From Palsa-89 sp963824345 (GTDB lineage Bacteria > Acidobacteriota > Terriglobia > Bryobacterales > Bryobacteraceae), in assembly GCA_963824345.1 (NCBI GenBank), contig CAWGOZ010000002.1, positions 62,001-126,000 of the forward strand: a stretch of 64,000 nucleotides of DNA. Direction: 5' to 3'. Each line of letters starts with the position of its first letter. The stretch's first letter is position 1. The notes beneath the pieces are model-generated. The model was not told the DNA's origin, did no database searches, and saw nothing but the letters and a program-made list of their open reading frames with translations. Of the stretch, positions 55,275-64,000 are shown in pieces. The position numbers and the translations under genes were made by a program.

Positions 55275-56705
55275 ATGCTTGCGATCACGCCACTGAACCC
55301 ACGGGATAAGACACCGCTTTTCCGTCAGCTTCATGCTCAAGTGAAGGGTTTGATTGAATCGGGTACATTGTCGAAAGGCAGCAGATTGCCGGCCACTCGA
55401 GAATTGGCTGGCCAGATTGGACTGAACAGGACGACGGTGTCGGCGGCCTACGCGCTGCTGGAATCCGAGGGCTTGATCACGGGGCATGTGGGGCGGGGAA
55501 GTTTCGTCTCGAGAACGACGCCCACTGAAGTGCGTGGTTCAGTGGTGCGCGGTTTGGCAGATTCGTCGAGTTTTTCAAGGTCGCGTCCCTCCGAGCTGCT
55601 GTTTCCACTGGAGGAATTTCGCAAAACTTGTGCCGAAGTAATCGCGAGCGACGATGCGGCTTCTATTCTGCAGCTCGGCTCGCCGTCCGGTTATCCGCCC
55701 TTGCGGCGTTATCTGCTGGAGCAGGCGCGGGCCGAAGGCGTGGCCAGGGAATCGGACGACATCCTGATCACCAGCGGGTGCCAGCAGGCCTTCGATTTGC
55801 TCCAGCGTACGATTGGCCAAGGCACGCCGGTGCTGATCGAAGATCCAGTGTATCCCGGTGCTCGCAGCGTGTTTGAGCGCGCCGGCGCTCGATTAATCGG
55901 CGTTCCAGTCGGTCCGCAAGGGATGGACTTGGAAGTTCTGGAACGCACCATTGCGCGGGAGCGTCCGCTGTTGCTTTGCGTGACGCCGAATTTTCAGAAT
56001 CCAACAGGTTCCAGTATGCCTTTGGGGGCTCGGAGGAGTTTGCTTCGAATCACGCAGACGGCGGGCGTGATGGTGATTGAGAACGATATATATGGACCGC
56101 TGGCATATGCAGGCGAGCCGATTGCCTCCATCAAACATCTTGACCAGGCTGGTGAAACTGTGCTGCTGCGCAGCTTTTCCAAGGTGGCTTTTCCGGGGCT
56201 GCGCGTGGGCTGGGTGATCGCGCCGCGTCCACTGATTGAAAGGCTGACAGAAACCAAACAATGGAGCGATCTGCACACCGATCAGCTCTCGCAGGCGGTA
56301 TTATTGCGGTTCGCCGAGTCGGGGCGGTTGGACCAGCATCGGCAACGCATGCTGGTGGCGGGGCGCGAGCGATTGGAGGCCGCGCTGGAAGCGTGCGCGA
56401 CTTATCTTCCCGCGGGAACGAAATTCACGCGACCGCGCGGCGGGATGAGCTTGTGGGTGGAACTGCCGGCTGGGCTGGATGCAGCGGAATTGCTGCCGCG
56501 CGCCGAGCGCGAAGGCGTTACGTATTTGCCAGGCCGGTTTTTTGCAGTGTCGCGGCCGCAGCCCAATGGATTGCGCATCAGTTTTGCGGGGATGACTCCG
56601 GAGGGAATCCGGTCGGGGATCGCCGTGTTGGGCCGCATATTTGGAGAAGAATTGGAACGTGTGCGGGTGCACGCGCCGTTCGGGGAAGTGGCCGCGCTAG
56701 TGTAA
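55275..56705 (+). CDS. pdxR: PdxR-type transcriptional regulator (GntR-aminotransferase fusion)
   Basis: The 476-residue protein has an N-terminal GntR winged helix (SKGSRLPATRELAGQIGLNRTTVSAAYALLE) and a class I aminotransferase-like domain. Its PLP lysine is Lys303 in RSFSKVAFPGLRVGWV. MocR/PdxR proteins bind PLP and switch PLP biosynthesis. Immediately downstream, 15 bases away, are pdxS and pdxT, which supports the assignment. PdxR is more often divergent to pdxST; here it is co-directional and probably part of the same transcript. Confidence 0.88.
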   Translation: MLAITPLNPRDKTPLFRQLHAQVKGLIESGTLSKGSRLPATRELAGQIGLNRTTVSAAYALLESEGLITGHVGRGSFVSRTTPTEVRGSVVRGLADSSSFSRSRPSELLFPLEEFRKTCAEVIASDDAASILQLGSPSGYPPLRRYLLEQARAEGVARESDDILITSGCQQAFDLLQRTIGQGTPVLIEDPVYPGARSVFERAGARLIGVPVGPQGMDLEVLERTIARERPLLLCVTPNFQNPTGSSMPLGARRSLLRITQTAGVMVIENDIYGPLAYAGEPIASIKHLDQAGETVLLRSFSKVAFPGLRVGWVIAPRPLIERLTETKQWSDLHTDQLSQAVLLRFAESGRLDQHRQRMLVAGRERLEAALEACATYLPAGTKFTRPRGGMSLWVELPAGLDAAELLPRAEREGVTYLPGRFFAVSRPQPNGLRISFAGMTPEGIRSGIAVLGRIFGEELERVRVHAPFGEVAALV

Positions 56706-56720
56706 TGAGAGGAGAACATT

Positions 56721-57605
56721 ATGTTTTTGGATGAAAGCTTTCGCCTGAAGGCAGGCCTCGCCGAGATGCTGAAGGGCGGCGTGATCATGGACGTCACCAA
56801 CGCCGAACAGGCTGTGATTGCCGAGAAGGCCGGCGCCACGGCGGTGATGGCGCTGGAGCGCGTGCCTTCCGACATTCGCAGAGACGGCGGAGTGGCGCGC
56901 ATGGCGCCGATTTCGAAGATCCGCGAGATCATGCAGCAGGTCAGCATTCCGGTGATGGCCAAGGCTCGCATCGGGCACTTCATGGAGGCGCGAATCCTGG
57001 AGGCTCTGGCGGTGGACTACATCGACGAAAGCGAAGTGCTGACGCCGGCCGACGAAGAGCATCATATCGACAAGCGCGATTTCAAAGTGCCCTTTGTGTG
57101 CGGAGCGCGGAATCTGGGCGAAGCTCTGCGACGGATTGCCGAGGGCGCGGCCATGATCCGAACCAAAGGGGAAGCGGGTTCGGGCAACATTGTGGAAGCG
57201 GTGCGCCACATCCGGACCATCGTGAAGGAAATGAAACAGCTCACCGTGCTGGGCCACGAAGAATTGGTGGCCGAATCGAAAAAGCACCAAGCGCCGCTGG
57301 AGCTGATTGAATACGTGGCCAAACACGGCAAGCTGCCGGTTCCAAACTTCTCGGCCGGTGGCATCGCCACGCCCGCCGACGCCGCGTTGGTGATGCAACT
57401 GGGGGCCGAGGCGGTATTCGTGGGATCGGGGATTTTCAAATCGTCGGATCCGGAAGCGCGCGCCCGGGCGATCGTGAAGGCGGCAACGTATTATAACGAT
57501 CCCGCCAAGCTGCTGGAAGCGAGCGAAGAGCTGGGCACGGCGATGTTCGGAATCGACGTGGCGAAATTGCCGGAATCGGAGCTGTTGCAAACGCGAGGCT
57601 GGTAA
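56721..57605 (+). CDS. pdxS: Pyridoxal 5'-phosphate synthase lyase subunit
   Basis: The enzyme makes PLP from ribose 5-phosphate, glyceraldehyde 3-phosphate and ammonia. It is a (beta/alpha)8 protein of 294 residues with the two active lysines at 81 (PVMAKARIGH) and 149 (RTKGEAGSGN), the same numbers as in Bacillus. MDVTNAEQA and ALERVPSDIR mark the phosphate and Asp sites. pdxT starts on the next base after its stop, so the pair is co-translated and forms the glutaminase-lyase complex. Confidence 0.97.
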   Translation: MFLDESFRLKAGLAEMLKGGVIMDVTNAEQAVIAEKAGATAVMALERVPSDIRRDGGVARMAPISKIREIMQQVSIPVMAKARIGHFMEARILEALAVDYIDESEVLTPADEEHHIDKRDFKVPFVCGARNLGEALRRIAEGAAMIRTKGEAGSGNIVEAVRHIRTIVKEMKQLTVLGHEELVAESKKHQAPLELIEYVAKHGKLPVPNFSAGGIATPADAALVMQLGAEAVFVGSGIFKSSDPEARARAIVKAATYYNDPAKLLEASEELGTAMFGIDVAKLPESELLQTRGW

Positions 57606-58178
57606 ATGGCCGGTAAGAAGCGCGTGGGAGTGCTCGCGCTACAGGGAGATTTCGAGGCGCACCGGAGGGCGCTGGAGCGGATGGGCGCCGAAGCGGTGGA
57701 AGTTCGCAGCGCCGGTGAGCTAGAGGGCGTTCAAGGGCTGATCATTCCGGGCGGCGAAAGCACCACGATGGTGAAGCTGCTGGAGGAAGAAAAGCTGCTG
57801 GATCCGTTGCGCGATTTTGGCCGCCGGCGCCCAATTTTTGGAACTTGCGCGGGCGCGATTCTGCTGGCCACTGAAGTCGCCAACTCGCCGCAGGCTTCGC
57901 TTGGACTCATGGATATGGAGGTGGAGCGCAACGCCTACGGACGCCAGCTGGACAGCCGGATCGCGCATCTGAACCCTCAAGGAATGGACGGAGGCCTGGA
58001 AGCAGTGTTTATCCGCGCTCCCATGATTCGCCGCGTGGGAGGGGAGGCCAAGGTGCTGGCTACGTACGAAGGCAATCCGGTGTTGGTGGAGCAAGGTCTG
58101 CATCTGGCTGCGACTTTTCATCCGGAACTCACCGACGACCCCCGTGTTCACCTTATATTTCTGCAGAAAATCCCCTAG
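57606..58178 (+). CDS. pdxT: Pyridoxal 5'-phosphate synthase glutaminase subunit
   Basis: The subunit takes ammonia from glutamine and passes it to PdxS. The catalytic Cys81 lies in FGTCAGAIL, and the His-Glu pair in AATFHPELTDD. The early motif GVLALQGDFEAHRRAL and the oxyanion-hole GGESTTM are present. The length is 190 residues. Its ATG follows the pdxS stop directly. Confidence 0.96.
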   Translation: MAGKKRVGVLALQGDFEAHRRALERMGAEAVEVRSAGELEGVQGLIIPGGESTTMVKLLEEEKLLDPLRDFGRRRPIFGTCAGAILLATEVANSPQASLGLMDMEVERNAYGRQLDSRIAHLNPQGMDGGLEAVFIRAPMIRRVGGEAKVLATYEGNPVLVEQGLHLAATFHPELTDDPRVHLIFLQKIP

Positions 58179-58218
58179 CAGGCTGCAACATGCGCCGGTT
58201 TCGGTAGACTAATAAGCA

Positions 58219-58683
58219 GTGGCAATTACTCGGGTATTATTCGTATGTGTCGGTAACGCCTGTAGAAGCCCAATGGCTGAGGCGTTCGCCCGCGTGCACG
58301 GCTCGGATATTTTGGAAGCGCAAAGCGCCGGACTTGCGCCCGCTCTTGCCGTGGCCCCACTCACACATTTGGTAATGCTGGAAAAGGACATCGACCTCGG
58401 TGATTTCTATCCCAAGGAACTGGGCCGGGTGCAAGATACGGTGGACCTGATCATCAACATGTCGGGCTATCAGCTGCAGTTGAAAAAACCCGTGCCGGTG
58501 GAGGAATGGAAAGTAGCCGATCCGATCGGCGAGCCGGAAGAAGTGTTCCGCCAAGTGCGCGACGAGATTGAGCGGCGCGTCCTGGGTTTAATCGAGACGT
58601 TGCGCTCGCGCAAGGCGGTTGGGCGGGAGGCGGTGTCCAGCGCGGTGCGAGTTGACAGTCGCAGGCGGCCTACTCGACAATAA
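58219..58683 (+). CDS. Low-molecular-weight phosphatase/arsenate reductase-like protein
   Basis: This 154-residue protein has the P-loop CVGNACRS (Cys10, Arg16) and a general-acid Asp in VADPIGEPEE, typical of low-molecular-weight protein tyrosine phosphatases and thioredoxin-dependent arsenate reductases. The second Cys needed by arsenate reductases was not clearly found, so phosphatase is preferred. The start is GTG 58219, with no strong ribosome binding site. The C-terminal 25 residues are basic and not conserved. Confidence 0.8.
   Translation: MAITRVLFVCVGNACRSPMAEAFARVHGSDILEAQSAGLAPALAVAPLTHLVMLEKDIDLGDFYPKELGRVQDTVDLIINMSGYQLQLKKPVPVEEWKVADPIGEPEEVFRQVRDEIERRVLGLIETLRSRKAVGREAVSSAVRVDSRRRPTRQ
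58652..58681 (+). promoter_or_regulatory. Predicted promoter of tRNA-Leu
   Basis: TTGACA at 58652-58657 and GACAAT at 58676-58681 are separated by 18 bases, ending 19 bases before the tRNA. It overlaps the end of the phosphatase gene. Confidence 0.4.
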
Positions 58684-58700
58684 GATCGACTCAGCATCCT

Positions 58701-58787
58701 GCGGATGTGGCGGAATTGGCAGACGCGCTAGATTCAGGTTCTAGTTCTCGCAAGGGAGTGGAGGTTCAAGTCCTCTCATCCGCACCA
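58701..58787 (+). tRNA. tRNA-Leu (anticodon CAG)
   Basis: The acceptor arms GCGGATG (58701-58707) and CATCCGC (58777-58783) pair fully, the discriminator is A, and CCA is encoded at 58785-58787. The anticodon stem CTAGA/TCTAG holds the loop TTCAGGT, giving anticodon CAG for leucine codon CUG. A long variable arm (CTCGCAAGGGAG type) and GGTTCAAGTCC T-arm identify a class II leucine tRNA. The length is 87 bases. Confidence 0.95.
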
Positions 58788-58821
58788 TGAATCAAACTCG
58801 ATAAGCTCCAGGGCAAGCGCG

Positions 58822-59622
58822 ATGTCGAGGGTCATATTGGTGTGCCTTGCGGTATTCGGCGCTACTCGTGCGCTGCCGCAGAGCTGCACGAACAATTCTG
58901 GTCCCTGTGTGACAACCCTGGCCAACGCGGCTAGCTTTCAGGCCGGGGCCGTAGCGCCGGGAGAGCTGGTCTCATTATTTGGAATCAGACTGGGGCCTCG
59001 TCAAGGGGTTCCGCTTCATGCCACGCCGCAGAGTCCCTTCCCAACCCAGGCCGCAAATGTAAAGGTGACTTTTGACGGGACCCCGGCGCCGCTGCTGTGG
59101 GTGCAGGAAGCACAGATCAATGCTGTGGCGCCGTGGTCGCTGACGCCCGGCCAGAGCACCGAGGTCTGCGTGTCCTACAACAACATTTCGAACTGTGTGA
59201 CATGTACGGTGGCGCAGACGGCTCCGGGCGTGTTCACGGTGGACGGCACATATGCAGCTGCACTGAATCAGGACGGAAGCATTAACTCGATAAACAACCC
59301 CGCGGCGAGGGGCTCCATCGTTGCGGTGTGGGCGACAGGACTGGGCCCGATCACGCCGTCCCAAGCCGACGGTACGCTGGTCGGTCTTCCTCTGCCGCGC
59401 AATGTTCTCGGGGTTGAGGTGCAGGGAACTTACCAATTGGGAATTCCGTTCCCAACCAATTACAACGTGGTATTTGCAGTTACCTATGCGGGACCTGCGC
59501 CCGGCATGGTTGCCGGTGTCAGCCAGATCAATTTCCAGGTCGGGACATTTCCCTCCAATGGCATGATTTATGTGACCTTGCCGTCTTCACAGAGCCCGCC
59601 CTTTGCGCTTTACCTCCAGTGA
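58822..59622 (+). CDS. Secreted protein consisting of a Solibacter-type C-terminal domain
   Basis: This 266-residue protein has a signal peptide (VILVCLAVFGATRALPQS) and then the lineage-specific pattern TLANAASFQAGAVAPGELVSLFG, VTFDGTPAPLLWVQEAQINAVAPW, TVDGTYAAALNQDGSINS, NPAARGSIVAVWATGLG and VAGVSQINFQVG. This matches the domain usually found at the C-terminus of large secreted Solibacter proteins. Here it stands alone, a single-domain form. Function unknown, perhaps surface binding. The same domain is at the C-terminus of 43441-45798. Confidence 0.78.
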   Translation: MSRVILVCLAVFGATRALPQSCTNNSGPCVTTLANAASFQAGAVAPGELVSLFGIRLGPRQGVPLHATPQSPFPTQAANVKVTFDGTPAPLLWVQEAQINAVAPWSLTPGQSTEVCVSYNNISNCVTCTVAQTAPGVFTVDGTYAAALNQDGSINSINNPAARGSIVAVWATGLGPITPSQADGTLVGLPLPRNVLGVEVQGTYQLGIPFPTNYNVVFAVTYAGPAPGMVAGVSQINFQVGTFPSNGMIYVTLPSSQSPPFALYLQ

Positions 59623-59890
59623 CCGGGAATCAATTTACGGCTGTATCTGTTTTTTAAACGCACCGCGTGCGACCAGCGGCAAAATGCAGCCGTAAAGCAT
59701 TCGATTCCAGTTCTATTTGTGTCCGTTGTGACCGAGAATTTGCCGGGATAATTTTCATGCGCCAATCGCAGCCGCGGCGGCGATGGTTGTTGATCGCCGG
59801 TTCTGACTTCGCGCTTGACATTACGGTGTCGTTTACTTTATCCTTCGCAGAAGAGTTTCTCCGTCCGAGCTCTAAGAAGGAGGTTCGGTG
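59623..59890. other. Intergenic region before the TonB receptor gene
   Basis: These 268 bases hold a possible promoter (TTGACA at 59815-59820 with TTATCC about 17 bases later) and the strong ribosome binding site AAGAAGGAGG at 59875-59884. A short hairpin with TTTACGGCTG/CAGCCGTAAA arms lies at 59634-59697 (arms separated). No gene is recognised. Confidence 0.45.
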
Positions 59891-62800
59891 ATGTGGGAGC
59901 TTTTTCAAGCAGGGACTGTCGGTGAACGCCGTCTGAGGTTTGCCTGCCGAGTTGCGATTGCAACGTTGAGTTTTTTCGTACTCGGCGGCTTGGTCTACGC
60001 ACAATCAACTTTTGGCACGATACTAGGCACCGTAACCGATCCCTCGGGCGCTGTTGTCGCGGGCGCGAAAATCGAGCTGACGAACAGCGCTACGAACACG
60101 GTCCGCACGGCCCAAACGGACGCCTCCGGCAGCTACCAGTTCAGCAACATCGACGTTGGCACGTACACCGTAGCCGTGGACGCGGCTGGATTTCAGCGAA
60201 CTCAATATCAGTCTTTCGATCTGACGGCCCGTGAGACCAAGCGCGTGGATGTGAGTTTGCAGTTGGGAACCGCGGCCGCCGCCGTGAATGTGCAGGCCAA
60301 TGTCGCGATCGTCCAAACCGACAGTTCCAACATCGCAGAGTCGAAGGGCACGCGTGAGCTGACCGATCTCCCGGTGGCCATCGGCACCCGTGCGTCGGGC
60401 TCTACCAGCGCCTTTTCAACGCTGACGGCGCAACCGGGCGTGCAGACCGATGGCGCCAATCTCATGGTGGCCGGAGCCTTGCCGGATCAGATTTCGCTCA
60501 CGCTCGATGGCGTCAGCAATGTGAAGCTGGGTCGCACGGCGACCTCCGAGCTGTTCCCCTCGTTCTACTCGATTGAGGAGATTAAGATCAGCGAAACGAT
60601 TAATCCAGCCTCGGTTGGAGGCGTGGCGGACGTTACCGTGATTTCGAAGTCCGGCTCGAACACTTTCCATGGCGGCGCGTTCGAAAATTTCCAAAACACC
60701 GATCTCAATGCGGCCGACACCTTTAGTCACCAAGTCACGCCGGTAAAAATGAACGATTTCGGCATCTACCTGGGTGGGCCGGTCGTGTTCCCGGGATATA
60801 ACGGACGAAACAAGACGTTCTTCTTCGGAACCTTCGAAGTGCTGCGGCTGCCCAAATCGGTTCAGACGGTTTGGAGCGTTCCCACTCAGGCCATGCGGAA
60901 TGGCGATCTTACAGCCTACGATGGGACGACGGTTCCAGCCAGCGCGATATCACCGTTCTCGCAGAAACTCCTGAACTTCTTCTACCCCTTGCCGAACTAC
61001 GGGCCGGCGGGAGCGATCACCAACAATTTTCTCGCGTTGTATCCGACGCCAATCAACAGCGCGCAGGGCGATGTACGGATCGACGAAATAGTCACCCCCC
61101 GACACATGATATACGCGAGATACAGCTATAAAAACAAGCGTGAGATTGACGCACCACCGGAGCCGCTCACCGGGGGTATTTCCCGACCCGGGATCTATAA
61201 CTCCTTCGTCGGCTCGTACACTTGGCTGATCTCTCCGACGCTCATCAACGAGGCCCGCTTTGGCGCCAATACGAATAACGTCAACATTACCGAGCCTGTG
61301 AGTACGTCGCAAGTAGCGTCCCAGTTGGGTTTGACCTATCCCCCCCTGCCAACGCCGATTCTTTCGGGCTGCATATTTCCGAGTTTATCCATCGCTGGAT
61401 ACGGTTCGTTCTATGGTGGTTACTGCGGTGACCAGAACCCAAAACAAACGACCTATCAGATTACGGATGCCTTGACCTGGACGAAAGGTAAACACACCCT
61501 GAAGTTTGGCGGAGACATTCGCTTCCTGCACAGTCTCTATACCAACGTGTATGGCTGTTGCCGGCTGGGAAATTTCTCATTTAATGGGTCGGCCAATCTA
61601 GGTTTTTCGCCTTTCTCGGGTTTTTTGCAGGGTTACCCGGATAATACCGCTGTCGTTTCGCTAACACCGAACGGTATAGACACAGACTCGTATTCCACGC
61701 ATTGGGATTGGTACGTGCAAGACGATTGGAAAGTTTCGCGATCCCTTACGATCAACTTCGGGTTGCGCTGGGAGTACAATCCCGGCTATATCGACCATGA
61801 CAACGACTTCTCAAACTGGGATCCGAACTACAGCAGTGTGGTCGACGGCAAGACCATACATGGCGCGGTGATCGTGCCCAATCAAGCTTCCTTTGCAAAA
61901 GTGAACCCGCTCACCGTGCAGACGCTCAACGGGACTCCGTTTATCCTTGCGTCCAGCGTAGGAGTGCCGTCCACTTTATCGAATAACTCACGCAAGGATT
62001 TCGCACCTCGAATCGGGTTTGCCTATCGGGTGGGCGGCAGCGACAAGACGGTGCTTCGCGGTGGCTATGGAAGATATATCCAGGCGCTCCAATCCGCCCG
62101 AGCCGGCTATGGGTGGGCGACCGACACAAGCGACTTAGGGAGCTTTGAAAATGCTCTGGGAAGCAATGGGGCGCCTTTGTATAAATGGCCTTATTCCTAT
62201 CCTTCCAACATCGCTCAACCGGGAACCGACGAATTCGAGCAGGCTACCGCGCTCAACTACAAGGACCCGATCGTGGAGGAGTGGAACCTTACATTGGAAC
62301 GGGATCTGGGTAAAGGTGTCGGGATACGGGTCTCTTACGACGGCAACCATTCTTATAATCTTCCCGTCCAAGTGGACTCCGACCAGGTCCATCCGAACAC
62401 TCTCGGGTTCGAGAATCCCGTGACGCAGGCTGCTCAGCCCTTCCCCCAGTTGGCGTATATACTGAGTGGAACGAATCAGGCTTTTGGAAACTACCAGGCT
62501 GGCACGATCTCGGTCCACAGGCGTAGTAGCAATTTTCAATTCGAGGCGAGTTACACATTTACGCGCAACCTGTCGAACGCCGTCGGCTCGGTTGGCGGTT
62601 CCTCGACTTTCCCCACTGAATATGGCAACTTGATCAGCGATTACTTCCATCCAGGCATCGATTACGGCAATGTTCCATTCAGCCGCCGCGACCGTGTTCT
62701 GATCACTACCCTCTATCAGCTTCCGTTTGGCAAAGGCCAGGCGTTATTGAACAACAGCCCGTGGATGGATAGAATTGTCGGAGGGTGGAACTTGGGCGGC

Positions 62801-63257
62801 GTCCTTCTGTTCCAGACCGGACCTTTTATGAGCGTGTCGACGTTGAACGATCCCTCCGGTGTCGGATTCAACGTATTCAACTCGACGGGTGGCCGCGCGG
62901 ACGACGTTCTCAGGCGTCAATCCATACGAAGACCGGTCGCTGAACCAGTGGATCAATCCGGCTGCCTTTGCAAATCCGGCGAACAACATCGGCCGCTTCG
63001 GAGATTCACTATCCGGCGCCGTTGTGGGACCGGGCACGCAGGCGGTCTCGGCGTCTCTGATCAAAAGCGTGGCCCTGACGGAGCGCATGCGGGTGCAGTT
63101 CGGGGCGCAAGTGGCTAACCTGTTCAATCATGCGAACTACGCTCCTCCCTCCCAGTTGACTCTGGGAGTTCCAGGATTTGCCACGATCACGGCGATGCAA
63201 ACAGCGGAGGGGGCCAGCCCGCGGGCGATACAGCTGACTGCTCGCTTCAGTTTCTAG
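59891..63257 (+). CDS. TonB-dependent outer-membrane receptor with N-terminal carboxypeptidase-like domain, frame broken
   Basis: The protein of about 1,120 residues has a signal peptide (ATLSFFVLGGLVYAQS), a carboxypeptidase-regulatory-like domain (GTILGTVTDPSGAVVAGAKIELT and DASGSYQFSNIDVGTYTV), a plug (LPDQISLTLDGVSN) and a long beta-barrel with SYKNKREIDAP, WDWYVQDDWKVSRSLTINFGLRWEYNPGY and FAPRIGFAYRVGG. Such OmpA-like/TonB proteins import glycans or siderophores. After ADDV the first frame becomes nonsense; the C-terminal SGVNPYEDRSLNQWINPAAFAN and RAIQLTARFSF continue in the next frame. Removing one base at 62909 repairs it. The start ATG 59891 follows AAGGAGG. Confidence 0.82.
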
Positions 63258-63273
63258 TTCGGGAGAGATGATA

Positions 63274-64000
63274 ATGATCAAACCGCTTCTCACATGCGTG
63301 CTGCTGGCCGTGCCGATGGCTCTGCCAGTTTGGGCGCAAGCTCCCGCCGACGACTCGGCGAAGGCCGCGGCAGAGCCCGGCATTCCGGTCACCGATCCGC
63401 TGGTGATCAGCAAGTGCGGGGGATGCCACGCCAAAGACGACAAAGGAAACCTGTCACGCATTTCGTGGGAGCGGACCACGCCCGAAGGCTGGGAAGAAGC
63501 CATGAAACGGATGTCGCGGCTGCACGGTTTGACGCTGAGTCCGGCCGATTCGCGCGCCATCCTCAAGTACCTGGCGACCTATCACGGTCTGGCGCCCGAG
63601 GAGGCCAAACCTGTTATGTTCCTGGCCGAGCACCGCGCGGTGGACGAGCCGGACGCTCCCAAGGAACTCCAGGGCACGTGCAATTATTGTCACGCGTATA
63701 GCCGGGCTCTGACCTGGCGAAGGCCTAAATCCGACTGGCGCATGCTCGAGAACATGCATATGGCGCTGTTTATCACTTCGGAGGTGACATTCCGCCACTC
63801 ATATTTCCTCGGTCTGTCGCGAGGAAATCTGAATGCGCCCGAGCCGGCTGAAATCGCCTTGGACTATCTTGCGAATGTGACGCCGCTGCATACTCCGGAG
63901 TGGTCAGCTTGGCGGGCCCGCCTGACAGCGCCGCGCCTTACGGGGAAATGGCTGGTAAAGGCTTCTTTTCCGGGGCGAGGCAAATACTACGGAGAATTGA
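63274..64000 (+). CDS. Quinohemoprotein amine dehydrogenase alpha subunit-like protein, 3' end cut by window edge
   Basis: The 242 residues seen have a signal peptide (LLTCVLLAVPMALPVWAQ), a first c-type haem site CGGCH at 48-52 and a second CNYCH at 136-140, then TGKWLVKASFPGRGKYYGEL. The two haems followed by a beta-rich domain match the alpha subunit of quinohemoprotein amine dehydrogenase, a periplasmic enzyme that oxidises amines and passes electrons to the respiratory chain. In known operons the gamma subunit and a radical-SAM enzyme follow, beyond this window. ATG 63274 has GGGAGAG at better distance than ATG 63268. Confidence 0.72.
   Translation, partial: MIKPLLTCVLLAVPMALPVWAQAPADDSAKAAAEPGIPVTDPLVISKCGGCHAKDDKGNLSRISWERTTPEGWEEAMKRMSRLHGLTLSPADSRAILKYLATYHGLAPEEAKPVMFLAEHRAVDEPDAPKELQGTCNYCHAYSRALTWRRPKSDWRMLENMHMALFITSEVTFRHSYFLGLSRGNLNAPEPAEIALDYLANVTPLHTPEWSAWRARLTAPRLTGKWLVKASFPGRGKYYGEL

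Noticed and set aside
62859..63257. Separate small gene after the TonB receptor
   Set aside because: The sequence is the conserved C-terminal barrel of the same receptor in a shifted frame.

Overview
The window is a contiguous stretch of GC-rich bacterial chromosome, most likely from the Acidobacteria, order Bryobacterales (Candidatus Solibacter relatives). The pointers are lineage-typical proteins: an acidobacterial VWA-domain protein (11020-12057), two secreted proteins with the Solibacter-type C-terminal domain (43441-45798 and 58822-59622), a TonB receptor with an N-terminal carboxypeptidase-regulatory-like domain, several secreted proteins with GLW and GHWEGDTLVV motifs, and many Ser/Thr kinases. 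No prophage, insertion sequence, CRISPR array or rRNA is visible. One tRNA-Leu(CAG) is present.

Layout. 1-2702: a YfiR-like protein (cut by the left edge), a CHASE8-like/HAMP/PAS histidine kinase and an Rcp1-type response regulator. 2815-4783: a quinone oxidoreductase, a small membrane protein and a decayed toxin-antitoxin pair. 4945-8976: the translation operon rplM-rpsI-rpsB-tsf-pyrH-frr. 8969-15584: secreted proteins, an S24-peptidase-like protein and aconitase, with a 700-base gene-poor stretch at 10319-11019. 15691-16636: an AT-richer insert with a nucleotide-hydrolase/TIR-like effector. 16735-26858: argS, ferredoxin, an ABC-2 exporter, M3 and M50 peptidases, a DUF1080 protein and acylphosphatase. 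26881-31225: the reverse-strand series eno-gpmI-ppi-hemB. 31288-33330: an M20 peptidase and, divergently, a peroxiredoxin-like gene with an in-frame TGA that reads best as selenocysteine. 33552-45798: signalling and secreted proteins (kinase-FGE-hydrolase fusion, subtilase, HD-GYP protein, kinase-BRCT fusion). 46005-52747: an ECF sigma operon facing a cluster of secreted GLW-type proteins with a degenerate metallo-beta-lactamase fold. 52774-55183: a molybdopterin/cytochrome b pair and an ArsR-SRPBCC pair. 55275-58178: pdxR-pdxS-pdxT for PLP synthesis. 58219-64000: a small phosphatase, tRNA-Leu, a Soli_cterm protein, a TonB receptor and the start of a quinohemoprotein amine dehydrogenase alpha subunit.

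Two points stand out. First, the gene at 32761-33330 has TGA where homologues carry the redox cysteine, followed at once by a 6-bp hairpin with an AGUU loop that fits a bacterial SECIS. Second, several genes, including the essential eno, are broken by single extra bases that are mostly C or G on the coding strand. This looks like residual sequencing or assembly error rather than gene decay, so the affected genes are annotated as probably intact.
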